Assembly (NCBI RefSeq): GCF_002072955.1
Contig: NZ_LPUF01000004.1
Location: forward strand, 62,001 to 126,000
Length of the DNA stretch: 64,000 nt
Source: Methyloprofundus sedimenti
GTDB lineage: Bacteria; Pseudomonadota; Gammaproteobacteria; Methylococcales; Methylomonadaceae
Direction of reading: 5' to 3'
The position numbers and the translations under genes are program-made. Below the pieces are notes generated by a model. The model ran no database searches, had not been told where the DNA came from, and worked only from the letters and a program-made list of their open reading frames with translations. The stretch's first letter is position 1, and the number at the start of each line of letters is the position of its first letter. Of the stretch, positions 26,633 through 36,006 are shown piece after piece.

Positions 26633-27229
26633 ATGGTCTTACCTGATATAACTGTCTCATATGATGAGTCATTCTCAAGTGACAATTTTAATGAATTTCA
26701 ACAAGCATTAGCCTATGAAAAGTTAAATATTGTTGTTGAGTCTAGACCTAAAGCAGGAGCGTTTGCCTGTCATGAGTGGTTTATTCCTACTGCTATCATA
26801 GTTTTTATAGGAAAATCCTATTTTGACGGTTTTCTAAAGGAAATGGGGAAAGATCATTACCAAGTGTTAAAAAATAATTTGGCAGAACTCACAAATAAAC
26901 AAATGTCGAAGCCAAAAATAGAGCCAACCATTATAGGTACTCAAGGTAAGGTGAGCGTAAATAATCCATACTCTATGGCTTATTCAGTTTATGCAGAGGC
27001 AAATGATGGAAACAGATTTAAATTATTGATCCCAAAGCCCTCAAATGCTGGTGACTACACAGAGATAATTTATAAATTTCTTGAGTTCTTAAATGATTAT
27101 CATATGGGAATTAAAAATGAAGAAAGTATTGGTTTTAACATGAGTATAAAGCCACCAAGCAGACTAATTTTTGTACATATGAACTTAGAAACTAAAAAAA
27201 TCGAATGGTTAAATCATAATTTTACATAA
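26633..27229 (+). CDS. Hypothetical protein
   Basis: The 198-residue protein has GGAGAG upstream of its ATG, though with short spacing (3 bp). A short hydrophobic patch (FIPTAIIVFIGKSYF) follows about 50 residues in; the rest is mixed and ends in LIFVHMNLETKKIEWLNHNF. I do not recognise the family. It opens a run of small same-strand genes (to 28828) that look like acquired cargo, and its low GC supports that. Confidence 0.6.
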   Translation: MVLPDITVSYDESFSSDNFNEFQQALAYEKLNIVVESRPKAGAFACHEWFIPTAIIVFIGKSYFDGFLKEMGKDHYQVLKNNLAELTNKQMSKPKIEPTIIGTQGKVSVNNPYSMAYSVYAEANDGNRFKLLIPKPSNAGDYTEIIYKFLEFLNDYHMGIKNEESIGFNMSIKPPSRLIFVHMNLETKKIEWLNHNFT

Positions 27230-27259
27230 CTGGGGTCCATATAACTGGCATAGAATAAC

Positions 27260-27322
27260 TATGGTCAGGTACAAATTAAGCCCTGAAGTGGGAAGCGTAC
27301 TGCGATTTCAATTTTTTATAAC
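27260..27322 (+). repeat. ~60-bp direct repeat, copy A
   Basis: GGTCAGGTAC-AATTAAGCC, then TGAA.TGGGA.GCGTACT, and CGATTTCAA with TTTTATAA recur at 28857-28916 at about 80 percent identity in the same orientation. The copies bracket the DUF1059, SRPBCC and methyltransferase genes. Confidence 0.7.
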
Positions 27323-27392
27323 CAAAAAATCAACCAAGACAAGCTGATTATTTTTACGTTAAGCGAATTAAATTTAAAAAAGAGGAAAAATT

Positions 27393-27629
27393 ATGAAAAC
27401 CATGAATTGCAGACAACTCGGCGGTGCGTGCGAAAAAGAATTTCATGCCAATTCTTTTGAAGAGATTGCTGAAATGAGCAAACAACATGGAATGGAAATG
27501 TTTAAAAAAAACGATGAAGCGCACCTTAAAGCAATGCATGAAATGCAAGATCTTATGCAAAATCCTGAAGCGATGCAGGAATGGTTTGAAAGCAAGAAAA
27601 AAGAATTTGAATCAATGCCTGAGAAATAA
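27393..27629 (+). CDS. DUF1059 small protein
   Basis: The 78-residue protein begins MKTMNCRQLGGACEKEFHANSF, the signature of DUF1059 (conserved Cys pair and Leu-Gly-Gly), and has an extended Met/Glu/Lys-rich helix at the C-terminus. An AGAGGA ribosome site precedes the ATG. The role of the family is unknown. Confidence 0.8.
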   Translation: MKTMNCRQLGGACEKEFHANSFEEIAEMSKQHGMEMFKKNDEAHLKAMHEMQDLMQNPEAMQEWFESKKKEFESMPEK

Positions 27630-27719
27630 AAAGCAACCACTAACCTAAGGGGTCACTGGTAGCGGCATTACTGACTGACCCTTTGACCTCACTATGATCT
27701 TGGAAGGAATAGGAAGCAT

Positions 27720-28157
27720 ATGCAAATAAATAACGGTGCGGTATTAAAAACAAGTAAAGAAATTGAGATTTATGCGCCAATATCAGCTGTGTGGAAAATA
27801 CATGCTGACATAAATGCATGGAAAAATTGGCACCCTAATATATCCTATGCCGTACTTGAAGGAGATCTAGAAACAGGCTCATATTTTGAATGGAAATCTG
27901 ATGGATATAAACTTAAATCTACAATTATGGAAGTTGATGAGAACAATATACTAGGGTGGAAAGGTAGCGGCTTTGGAGCTTCTGCCATTCATATATGGGA
28001 ATTCACCACGCTGGATAATGGGAATACTTTGGTGCGTACAAAAGAATCAATGGATGGCTGGTTAGTTAAACTGTTTAAGGGCATGGTGAATAAAAAACTA
28101 AATGATTCGCTAGATGCATGGTTAGCTGCGTTAAAATCTAAGGCAGAATCCAGGTAA
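27720..28157 (+). CDS. SRPBCC-family protein (polyketide cyclase/START-like)
   Basis: The 145-residue protein fits the SRPBCC helix-grip fold: TSKEIEIYAPISAVWKIHADINAWKNWHP at the start is the usual beta-alpha-alpha opening with the conserved Trp. A long C-terminal helix (LNDSLDAWLAALKSKAE) closes the ligand cavity. Ligand and role are not predictable. A GGAAGGA site lies upstream. It belongs to the cassette-like run. Confidence 0.85.
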   Translation: MQINNGAVLKTSKEIEIYAPISAVWKIHADINAWKNWHPNISYAVLEGDLETGSYFEWKSDGYKLKSTIMEVDENNILGWKGSGFGASAIHIWEFTTLDNGNTLVRTKESMDGWLVKLFKGMVNKKLNDSLDAWLAALKSKAESR

Positions 28158-28228
28158 AAGCCTTATAACAATGTTAGAAGCGAAATCAACCGAGTCTGCC
28201 CTCTAGATCTACTTCAGGCTATCAAGAT

Positions 28229-28828
28229 ATGAACCCATCCGATATTGGTATGGCTTATAATCAAATTACCCATTTGTGGAAAAGTGAAGACTTCAATAGA
28301 GAAAATGGTATTGATCAGCACAAGCGAGCCATAGCTTTTGTAAAGAACAGAGGCAAAGCACTTGATGTGGGTTGTGGCTGTACTGGACGATTTATCGATC
28401 TTCTCCTGGAGGAAGGTTTTTCTCCTGAGGGTGTTGATGTTTCGGAGGCTATGATTACCTTGGCCCGAAAAAGACACCCTGAGATAAATTTTCATCAACA
28501 AGACATATGTGAATGGGAAATTCCTGAGAAATATGACCTTATAACAGCCTGGGACAGCATTTGGCATATACCTCTTGATCAGCAAAAAAAGGTATTAGCA
28601 AAACTGGTTTCTAGTCTCAACACGAATGGAGTATTAATATTCTCTTTTGGGGGAACAGATGAAGAAGGTGATCATAAAAACGATTTCATGGGACCAGAGA
28701 TGTATTATTCAATATTAGGTATCAATGGATTTTTAAGGTTATTTATTGATTTGGGCTGTGTTTGCAGGCATCTTGAATATGATCAATATCCAGAATTACA
28801 CACATACCTTATTGTTCAAAAAGCCTGA
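28229..28828 (+). CDS. Class I SAM-dependent methyltransferase
   Basis: The 199-residue protein has the SAM-binding motif I ALDVGCGCTGRFIDLLLEEG, the acidic end of strand 2 (GVDVSEAMI) and the post-I segment YDLITAWDSIWHIP. The substrate is unknown; similarity to small-molecule methyltransferases is general only. It is the last gene of the run bracketed by the 60-bp repeats. Confidence 0.86.
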   Translation: MNPSDIGMAYNQITHLWKSEDFNRENGIDQHKRAIAFVKNRGKALDVGCGCTGRFIDLLLEEGFSPEGVDVSEAMITLARKRHPEINFHQQDICEWEIPEKYDLITAWDSIWHIPLDQQKKVLAKLVSSLNTNGVLIFSFGGTDEEGDHKNDFMGPEMYYSILGINGFLRLFIDLGCVCRHLEYDQYPELHTYLIVQKA

Positions 28829-29264
28829 CAAAGCCATAAATAACTAGAAATATCTAAGGTCAGGTACGAATTAAGCCTTGAAATGGGAGGCGTACTCGAT
28901 TTCAAGATTTTATAATCGGGAATAAGAGCTGGTTTTTCTCCAGCCCTCCCCTCAGCCCCCCGCGTGCTAATCCGCACGGAGCGCTTTATTAGTCATTTAA
29001 ATAATAGTTGTTACACATTGTTCTTTAATAGACGCTAAGCCTTGTGATTTAGCCTGTCATTATTGAGATCCATTTGCACAGCCTTGGTTTTCGCCAGTTC
29101 TGTCGAAAGGCCCAAACCAATCAATTTTCGAATACGGGTTTTTCATTCTGTACCAAAAACCAAAGACAATCCCCTTTGATCACTGAATACTGCACAGTAT
29201 GGCGAAATTGTTGAGCAATTTTACCGCAACGAATGCCCTTAAAAAATACATTATACAAACTAAT
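28829..29264. other. Intergenic region after the cassette-like run
   Basis: This 436-bp stretch holds repeat copy B and short hairpins (GCTGG-TTTTTCT-CCAGC near 28928; CGTGC-TAATCC-GCACG near 28963). No gene is seen. Confidence 0.5.
28857..28916 (+). repeat. ~60-bp direct repeat, copy B
   Basis: Partner of the repeat at 27260-27322, directly after the methyltransferase gene. The copies share GGTCAGGTAC, AATTAAGCC and GCGTACT. Confidence 0.7.
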
Positions 29265-29504
29265 TTAAAACACAGTATCAACATGGTTTTGTGTAATATT
29301 AGAATAAGTAAGGTAAATGCCGTATACATTTAAGTGATTTAGCTTATTTATTTGCAAAAACGAGCATAGACATGGCTTTATTACTCTATTTTCAATAAGC
29401 CAAAAGTTATACATTGCATTTATGATGCCAAAGCTGGCGGCTAATTGTCGCGCGGCAAAATGCCACATTTGCAAAGAGCTGTTGCTCACATAAACTATGT
29501 CCAA
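29265..29504 (-). CDS. Small ORF divergent from HEAGH protein, copy 1 (doubtful)
   Basis: A 79-codon frame starts with TTG and is matched by an 81-codon frame beside the second HEAGH gene (45422-45667). The two align without gaps and share DIVYVSN.SLQMWHFAARQLAA, KINKLNHL-like and GIYL segments. Many differences change the residue, and there is no clear ribosome site, so this could be a conserved non-coding flank. It has no resemblance I recognise. Confidence 0.35.
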   Translation of the reverse strand: MDIVYVSNSSLQMWHFAARQLAASFGIINAMYNFWLIENRVIKPCLCSFLQINKLNHLNVYGIYLTYSNITQNHVDTVF

Positions 29505-29599
29505 CTCTTGAATGCGATCCTTTCTGGATATAAGAGCTATCTCCTTCCTCTTAATGCGGCTGTAATGGTCGCATTTTTTTTCTAAAGGGTTTACCCATT
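29505..29599 (+). promoter_or_regulatory. Conserved leader with terminator-like hairpin before HEAGH gene, copy 1
   Basis: ATGCGGC-TGTAATG-GTCGCAT (one G-T pair) is followed by eight Ts, 20 bp before the ATG. The same leader precedes the second copy at about 90 percent identity. An upstream AAGAG...CTCTT pair could form an alternative structure. The layout suggests transcription attenuation. Confidence 0.55.
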
Positions 29600-30241
29600 A
29601 TGAAACGTACAAATCACTCACTCCCCAATTCCCCTAGCTGCGCCAAAGAATTACTTAAACATATTGTGTATCATGAAGCAGGCCATGTGGTGGCAATATA
29701 TTTGCGTAACCACCAGCAAAAATTACCCCCGGTCTTTTTTGAGATCATGATTAACAGACAACAGCAAAATCATCATTCATATTTTGCCCAGGTATTAGGT
29801 GGCAGATTAATTGATAATTTACCTGTTGCTGAAATAGAAAATAATCAATTAGGTTCTTTCGAAGAACAGCAAAGCTTGCAGAAAGCCTATGAGGCAGATA
29901 TTATTAACCTGCTGATTGGTCCTTTGGCAGAAGCTAAATATGTAGCACTGCGTGATGATGAGATATTAAATTCACATTTAATAAATATAGTCGCCTTAAA
30001 AAATTACGGAGGACATTCCGATATAGAGCAGGCATCTCGCTATTTAGAATACTTTATCCCCAGTCCTGCTGAGCGTGAATTAAAAATCAATGAACTCTAT
30101 ATTAAAGCCTTTCGCTTTATCGAACAACGCAATAACTGGAAGTGCATTCAGTCATTTGCCGAATACTTATTAAAAAGTGAACAGACGATTATTTCCTGTG
30201 ATCAAGCCAGCGATATTTTGGAATATTTCTGTGTCAATTGA
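29600..30241 (+). CDS. M41-like metalloprotease-type protein with HEAGH motif, copy 1
   Basis: The 213-residue protein has a zinc-peptidase motif HEAGH (residues 25-29 in LLKHIVYHEAGHVVAIYL), as in the protease domain of FtsH (M41), but no AAA+ or membrane part. The acidic helix QKAYEADIINLLIGPLAEAKYVALRDDE resembles the M41 region that supplies the third ligand. The size suits a stand-alone M41-like domain. A close paralogue (44681-45328) lies 15 kb away in inverted orientation. Substrate and role unknown. Confidence 0.75.
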   Translation: MKRTNHSLPNSPSCAKELLKHIVYHEAGHVVAIYLRNHQQKLPPVFFEIMINRQQQNHHSYFAQVLGGRLIDNLPVAEIENNQLGSFEEQQSLQKAYEADIINLLIGPLAEAKYVALRDDEILNSHLINIVALKNYGGHSDIEQASRYLEYFIPSPAERELKINELYIKAFRFIEQRNNWKCIQSFAEYLLKSEQTIISCDQASDILEYFCVN

Positions 30242-30894
30242 TTTATATTCTGGCCAATAGAGCTGCATATAAAATCCACTGAAACTGTATCTGACCTCAG
30301 TTCATGATTAGCCACTAAACAGGCAACAATATTGATCATATAATTTGCAAGCGAGTGATGCCTATACATCATCCGAGGCTAAAAGCACTGTCAGCTTTTT
30401 AGCAATGTACTCTCTTTCGTAAAGCTTTCTGATGATATTTTTGCTAAGCCTGGGTACTGGCTTTCGGTCATCAGCATGTCCTCTGGTAATAATGGTAAAC
30501 AACAGTATTTCACTACGATCATCGACAATGATAGGCAACTCAAACCGGTAAAAACCAACCCATTGATGTGGCTTGCCAAGCCGCACTTTTTACGTCGTTT
30601 CTTTTAGCATGTTTCGATTTGAATCGATTCCCACTTAGAGATAGAAATGATTCACAAAAATTATCTACATAACTAAATGTGTGCGTTAAACTTATCATTT
30701 GGCAGCTGTTTAAAAAATAGTGCCTTAGTCGTTTATATTCTTGCAGATTTTTTATAAACAGGCGGCCCTTTCTTACTTTGAACTCAGGTTACATAACTCA
30801 GCTATCGGTCAACATTCGGCCAACTTGAAAGTCACAATCGTGACCACGCGAAAGATAATAAACCCTCTGCAAACATCAAACGACTCCGCGGCTT
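30242..30894. other. Intergenic region with IS982 remnant
   Basis: The only recognisable item is the transposase fragment at about 30362-30640. A 72-codon plus-strand frame at 30741 overlaps nothing conserved and is rejected. Confidence 0.5.
30362..30640 (-). pseudogene. IS982-family transposase fragment
   Basis: The minus-strand frame reads RLGKPHQWVGFYRFELPIIVDD, then DDRKPVPRLSKNIIRKLY and EYIAKKL. This matches the IS982 catalytic-domain stretch in which a short block (GKxxxGWFYGFKLHLIxxDxGE, with DDRKPVP and a GYIxxKL end) is highly conserved. Several consensus residues are lost, and both ends of the transposase are missing. Confidence 0.7.
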
Positions 30895-32630
30895 CTAAAA
30901 GTTATTCCAGGGGAGGTAACAGGTATTCCCTGTACAGTTTATTGAATAATCCGGATTAGTACAGCTGGGGGTAGCCCAGGTAATGTTCCCGGCAAGAACC
31001 TGCGCGTTAAAGGTGCAGGACGCACCGGAAGTCACCCCGGAGATCTTGACATTGGCTCCATCGAACAGTAAAAAATATGGCCAGGGATGGACGTCTTGGT
31101 TGGTCCGGTTGATTGCCGAATGGTAACGTCCATCGATGCGTCGTCGGATGTGGCGGGATTGGTTTGTTTAATCTCGACCAGAAAGGATGGCTGATTGACT
31201 GCATTGCCGGGTTGCGTCCCGGTGATAGAAAACGTGGAACCCTCGGTATATCCCTGACACCCAGGATTTTTACCAGGATCGAAACCGGTATCTGGCAGTA
31301 ATTGCGTATTCAGATCTTTCAGGGAACAATTGGAATCAAAAATACCATAGTAGTTTTCGGCATTGTCCGGGTGTGCTGGCGACTTTGCCGGTTCATCATA
31401 GGCTTCAAAGACTAGCGCGCTGCTCGTGTTGCTTGCCGTGCGCACGAAACTATAAAGGTCTTGCAGATAGTCAGCAGCATTTGCCACGCTCGGCTCACAT
31501 GGGGTGTTATTAAGGTAACAGAAATATTGGGCCCATTGTCCGGTTCCATCAGTTGCCCACCCCGTTTCCGCCATAAGAATTGGTTTGGGAGCCTGATAAA
31601 ACGATTGCTGCTTGACCTTAGTGTAGTTCGACGCAATTGAGTTATCGAGTGTGGCATTGGATGCGGCTTGACCGGCAGGCGTCACCCCCCATTGAAAAGG
31701 GTATGGATCGAAGCCCAGGGGCGCTTGTGCAGATGAAGCACTGATAAGCTTCTGCATATCAGCTGGATTACCGGGTGTTACCAGATTTCCAGACACCAGT
31801 GCGGTTCCGACCGGTACTGAGGATAGTTGCTTCGCTGCCAAAGTGACCTGTATTTGTCGAATTGCGCTGGCCAGGTAGTTAATATTGGTGTTGCTGTAGT
31901 TTTCATGACCCGCGAGAACCAGTGATACAGTATTTTGGAAGGTACTAACACCCACCGCTTCAATGACATTGATAAGTACCTGTATGGCGGCCGTTGTCGA
32001 AGTCTGATTGCCACCCTGAGGAATATCTGCCTCATAAATGACAGACAAACCCAAAGCACTTGCTTGCATGATTAGGTCAATCCAGGAGTATGGATCTGTT
32101 TGGTAGGACCGGGCAATGGTAAAACCAGCCGCCTTGAGCTGGGTTAATTCTGCATAGATATTTGTCACTGGCGTATTAGTGCTATCCATGCCAACGTAAA
32201 ATACGTTATGGCCGTTGAAGATACTACCGGCGGAATAGTGATTAGGCTGATAGTCAATGCCGATAAGACCTATCCACCCAGGTGCGGCAGGTGTGCCAGG
32301 TGGACTATTTAACAGACCGTTACTACCGAGATTACCATTGACATCAGAAGTATCGTCATCTGCATTCAACGAGGCTTCTATCAATTTTATACAAACGCCC
32401 TCCTGTTCCTCTTCGCCGAAAATAAAGTCAAAAGAATCGGCTCTTTGCACAAGTTTGACATCAAAATATCTGCCATCATATTCGCCTCCCGGGTCATCAA
32501 CATTTACACAAGGGATAAAGACTTCACCTGAGTGTAAATTAACTCTAGGTCCACCAGATATTTGATCCGCAATGAGTTGATTTGAGGATAAAGCCATCAG
32601 AACAGAAATTGAAATTAAACGTTTCTTCAT
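30895..32630 (-). CDS. Secreted GH17-like glycoside hydrolase, frameshifted near the C-terminus
   Basis: A signal peptide (MKKRLISISVLMALSSNQLIA) precedes a Cys-containing N-terminal region and a TIM-barrel domain from about residue 120. Glu243 (LAGHENYSN) and Glu355 (MAETGWATDG) sit where GH17 beta-1,3-glucanases have their acid/base and nucleophile. The intact frame runs from 32630 to a stop at 31032. Translation continues in the -1 frame from a T6 run near 31070 to a stop at 30895, giving a plausible tail (PYFLLFDGANVKISG ... CYLPWNNF) with paired cysteines. It is either a frameshift mutation or a base-call error. Confidence 0.7.
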
Positions 32631-32831
32631 AGTTATTCTCTTATTAAATAAAGCTGAGGTTAACCAATAGATTGTTAGATAACCAGGCTATTTATCAGGA
32701 TTCTACAGCATATAATCAATATAGGTATTGAGGAAGCAAATGATTTCCAACTATGAATATAGCGATTTTTGCCTCTTGTTAGCAAGACTTTATTTTTTTC
32801 ATTAGAAAAAAGAGGAGATGAATTTCTGGGT

Positions 32832-33272
32832 TTATTTGCTTAAAAACTTGTCCAGTTCATTTGCAAAAGATTGTCGATCACTTTGGCTTAATGCCGATAG
32901 GCCACCTGTTTCTATACCACTAGAGCGGAGAGTATCCATAAAGTCGCGCATATTAAGACATTCTCGAATATTATTAGCGGTATACATTTCACCTCGATGA
33001 TTCAAAGCATAGCCGCCTTTTTTAATTGCCTCGGCCGCCAATGGAATGTCACCGGTGATAACCAGATCGCCGGCACCAAGTCTTAGCACTATCTCATTAT
33101 CAGCGATGTCAACCCCCCTGCCCACTTGAATAAATTTAATATAACGCGAGGGAGGTAAACGTATAAACTGATTTGCGACAAAAGTCACAAAAACCCCGGT
33201 ACGCTCAGCAGCTCTACATAAAATATCTTTGAGCACTACCGGGCATGCATCAGCATCAACCCATATTTTCAT
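32832..33272 (-). CDS. yaiI: YaiI/YqxD-family (DUF188) protein
   Basis: The product begins [18 protein letters not shown] and contains [20 protein letters not shown], both diagnostic of the YaiI/YqxD family, which has a NYN/PIN-like fold with clustered Asp residues; nuclease activity is assumed but unproven. ATG 33272 is chosen since family members start with this [11 protein letters not shown] segment; an upstream frame to 33308 adds unrelated residues. Confidence 0.9.
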   Translation of the reverse strand: MKIWVDADACPVVLKDILCRAAERTGVFVTFVANQFIRLPPSRYIKFIQVGRGVDIADNEIVLRLGAGDLVITGDIPLAAEAIKKGGYALNHRGEMYTANNIRECLNMRDFMDTLRSSGIETGGLSALSQSDRQSFANELDKFLSK

Positions 33273-33504
33273 ATTCCAAAAGCCTTCATTAGTAAGTGCT
33301 GCGGTCACAACGCAGGATTTTGTATTTTTTTACTGAGATTAACGAGGTTGAAAGAGGAATTATAAAATCATGCATTTATAATCCCACTCCCAGCCTTCTC
33401 CTTCTGGAAAAGACGTTTACATTTTGACAAGCAATCTACTGACTGTTTGTCCTGCAACAGCTCAGTATTTATTGTTTAGCTGAGAAGTATAACAGAGACA
33501 GGGC

Positions 33505-34770
33505 CTAAGCTGAGGTTTCTACTGTGTGTACATGCACATCTCGTTGCGGATAAGGAATAGATATATTTTCCGCATCAAAACGGTCTTTTACCGCACGAGT
33601 GACATCCCAATAGACAGCAAAATAATCACTGGTATTAGCCCAGGGACGGACTACAAAATTAACCGATGAATCGGCAAGTTCATGTACTTTTATAACGGGT
33701 TCAGGATCTTTATGAACCAAAGGATGTTGTTGCAATATATCCAGTAACACGGTTTCTGCCTTGGCTATATCATCATTGTAGCCGATGCCAAATATCATAT
33801 CCACGCGTCGTGTCTTGCTTCCGGTTACATTGGTGATTGTGCTGCCCCAGATTGAGTTATTTGGAATCACTACCGTTTGATTATCAGGTAATTTTAATGT
33901 TGTTGATACCAGCGTCATGGAATTAACCGTACCCGTCATTCCGGCAACATTGACCACATTACCAATATCGTAAGGGCGATAAATTAAAATCATTAATCCA
34001 GAGGCAAAATTACTTAAAGTACCCTGCAAGGCAAAACCGACGATAAAGCCAACGGCGCCCAAAGCGGCAATCAGTGGCGCAACATTCACTTCCAGCATAG
34101 ACAGAGCAATCATAATACCAATTAATTTAGTCAAATTGCGTACCATGCCAACAAAGAATTCTTGTAGCAAGGATGAAGTACTTTTTAGCCTGCGTACCGC
34201 TTTTTCAGTTATTCTGGAAAAAACGCCGACTAACAGACTAAAGATAAATAAAGTCACAAAAAATAAGCCAAAATTTATCGCCCAGCGTATTCCTCCTTCA
34301 GGCGATTCAAGCCAGCCTGTTATGGATGCCAGCAATACAGTAGAATCTTTGGCTTCAAATTTTACAGCGGATACTGCACCAAGATAAGTCTCATAATCAG
34401 TTACATCGCCCCCTTTGCTTTGTAGTTGGTGCAGAATTAAATTGATTCGATCCGTGAGTTTGATTTGTTGCTCTTTTAGCAGTTTTAATTGCTCTAACAT
34501 GACTTCTTTTTGAGTAGCATCTGCCTGGGCAATTTGTATATTAAGTTCACTGATCTCCTGTAGGTGAGATTGCAATAAATCTTGCCAATGATCAGCTGCG
34601 GCTTTTAAATCATCCTGTGAGAGTGGCGTTAAACGAAATCCCAGCTCTTTAACATCAATACTTTTCTGGCCAACTGGATTTTCAGATAAATCTATTTCTG
34701 CCTGCACTGGCACTATCCAGAGCAAACAAAACATAACGAAGCCTACAGCGAGTTGTTTAGTAAACATCAT
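33505..34770 (-). CDS. MscS-family mechanosensitive channel with periplasmic N-domain
   Basis: The 421-residue protein has a signal peptide, a periplasmic coiled-coil region (about residues 50-125, rich in Gln and Leu), three or more membrane helices, and the MscS pore and beta domain: LIAALGAVGFIVGFALQGTLSNFASGLMILIYRPYDIGNVV is the typical pore-helix and hinge segment (positions about 233-275). It releases solutes during hypo-osmotic shock from the inner membrane. Confidence 0.92.
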   Translation of the reverse strand: MMFTKQLAVGFVMFCLLWIVPVQAEIDLSENPVGQKSIDVKELGFRLTPLSQDDLKAAADHWQDLLQSHLQEISELNIQIAQADATQKEVMLEQLKLLKEQQIKLTDRINLILHQLQSKGGDVTDYETYLGAVSAVKFEAKDSTVLLASITGWLESPEGGIRWAINFGLFFVTLFIFSLLVGVFSRITEKAVRRLKSTSSLLQEFFVGMVRNLTKLIGIMIALSMLEVNVAPLIAALGAVGFIVGFALQGTLSNFASGLMILIYRPYDIGNVVNVAGMTGTVNSMTLVSTTLKLPDNQTVVIPNNSIWGSTITNVTGSKTRRVDMIFGIGYNDDIAKAETVLLDILQQHPLVHKDPEPVIKVHELADSSVNFVVRPWANTSDYFAVYWDVTRAVKDRFDAENISIPYPQRDVHVHTVETSA

Positions 34771-35010
34771 GATTATTTCCTTTTTTTAAGCATCAGATTT
34801 TTTAATGAGACAAAACAATCATCAGTATACACAATCATAGCGTGCAATAAGCAGCCATTTAACTAAAAAATATACGAATTCTCAAATCCATTTTTGCGCT
34901 CAGTATCATAGAATATATAGCATGAGAATCAGGATAAATTGTTTATACAAGTCAGTTGAACATCCTATGTTTCGCGATTTTACTCGCTAGTAATGCGTTG
35001 CACTACATTT

Positions 35011-35517
35011 TTAATGATGAGATTTATTTTGCTCAGGCACTAACATAGGAAATTTTTTTGCGGCAAATTCAGTATGGCATTCGACACAGGCTGTGTTTAA
35101 CTTATAGAAATAAAAGTTAACAATTTCAGCATTTTTCATTTCTGCAGCATGAGCCAACATGCCTGCTGAGCGGTGGAATGTCAGGTCTTGCTTGATAAAT
35201 TCTGCCGGGAAAGATTTATGTAGGACATGACGCTGAGCGGTTGTTAACTGTTGTTTTAACAGATAACTCTCTTCTATATTTTTACCTGTTTCGGCTATTT
35301 TGTCCCAGTCACCACTGGCGATAGCAGGGACTAATGACATCATGCCTGTCTGAATAGATTGCATTTCCAGCTGAAGCAATTGATGAATCTCGGCATCTAG
35401 CTGTAAATGCGTTATGCGCGCGCTGGGTTCAATTTTTTTATGTGTTTGATGTAAGCTACTACAAGCAGTAATAAATACACTGAGAAGGATGATGGTCAAA
35501 TTAAGGTATGGTTTCAT
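35011..35517 (-). CDS. Haem c lipoprotein, cytochrome c'-like
   Basis: From ATG 35517 the product is 168 residues with lipobox ITAC (Cys19). The mature part is helical and ends with a CVECH haem-binding motif (residues 144-148) near the C-terminus, the arrangement seen in cytochrome c' and c556 four-helix bundles. Its anchor would place it on the periplasmic face of a membrane. Function could be gas binding or electron transfer. It stands alone between the MscS and cold-shock genes. Confidence 0.82.
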   Translation of the reverse strand: MKPYLNLTIILLSVFITACSSLHQTHKKIEPSARITHLQLDAEIHQLLQLEMQSIQTGMMSLVPAIASGDWDKIAETGKNIEESYLLKQQLTTAQRHVLHKSFPAEFIKQDLTFHRSAGMLAHAAEMKNAEIVNFYFYKLNTACVECHTEFAAKKFPMLVPEQNKSHH

Positions 35518-35610
35518 TGCTGTGCAGGTTTTTATATCGGGGAGTGCCGAAAGGATGGGCAATGCCCATCCTCTTCGAAGATAAAGCTATCAAGCTATAT
35601 AGCAGAATGC

Positions 35611-35988
35611 TTATTCCGAAAACTCTATACTTAGTCCGCTTAAACAGTTGTTATCTGCTTCTAATACATTGGTAACAACCATATAGGTAATAGCACTTGC
35701 AACAATAGCTGTAATAAGCACTGTTAAAAAGGTATTGCAATTCCTGGATGTACCCTGGAAGGGTTCTACACCTTCGATAATTGCGTTACTTGCCTTAATT
35801 TTTCCGTTTTCTTCGATTAAATCGTAATGAATAATATCTCCGACTCGCGGGCGTCGACTCATATTGTTTAATGATGAAATATGAATAAATACATCGTCTT
35901 CTTTGTTATCACTTTCGGTCCTGATAAAACCGAACCCTCTATCATCCTTCCAGGCTGCAATAGCCCCTGTATATTGTTGTGTTTCCAT
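35611..35988 (-). CDS. Cold-shock-domain protein with C-terminal membrane helix
   Basis: Residues 1-72 form a cold-shock domain with RNP1 RGFGFIRTE and RNP2 DDVFIHISSL. A linker leads to a membrane helix (FLTVLITAIVASAITYMVV, about residues 85-105) and a short acidic tail with one Cys. Membrane-tethered CSD proteins are known but poorly studied. The gene starts 18 bp after the ferredoxin gene of the corrin operon and may be part of the same transcript. Confidence 0.86.
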   Translation of the reverse strand: METQQYTGAIAAWKDDRGFGFIRTESDNKEDDVFIHISSLNNMSRRPRVGDIIHYDLIEENGKIKASNAIIEGVEPFQGTSRNCNTFLTVLITAIVASAITYMVVTNVLEADNNCLSGLSIEFSE

Positions 35989-36006
35989 ATAAACCTCTTC
36001 GTTTCT

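Noticed and set aside
26287-26685. 132-codon minus-strand frame
   Set aside because: It has no ribosome site or family features and runs across the tRNA-like element and the start of the next gene.
28214-28585. 123-codon minus-strand frame
   Set aside because: Fully antisense to the methyltransferase gene with its clear SAM motif.
30741-30959. 72-codon plus-strand frame
   Set aside because: No ribosome site; it overlaps the antisense of the GH17-like C-terminal coding region.
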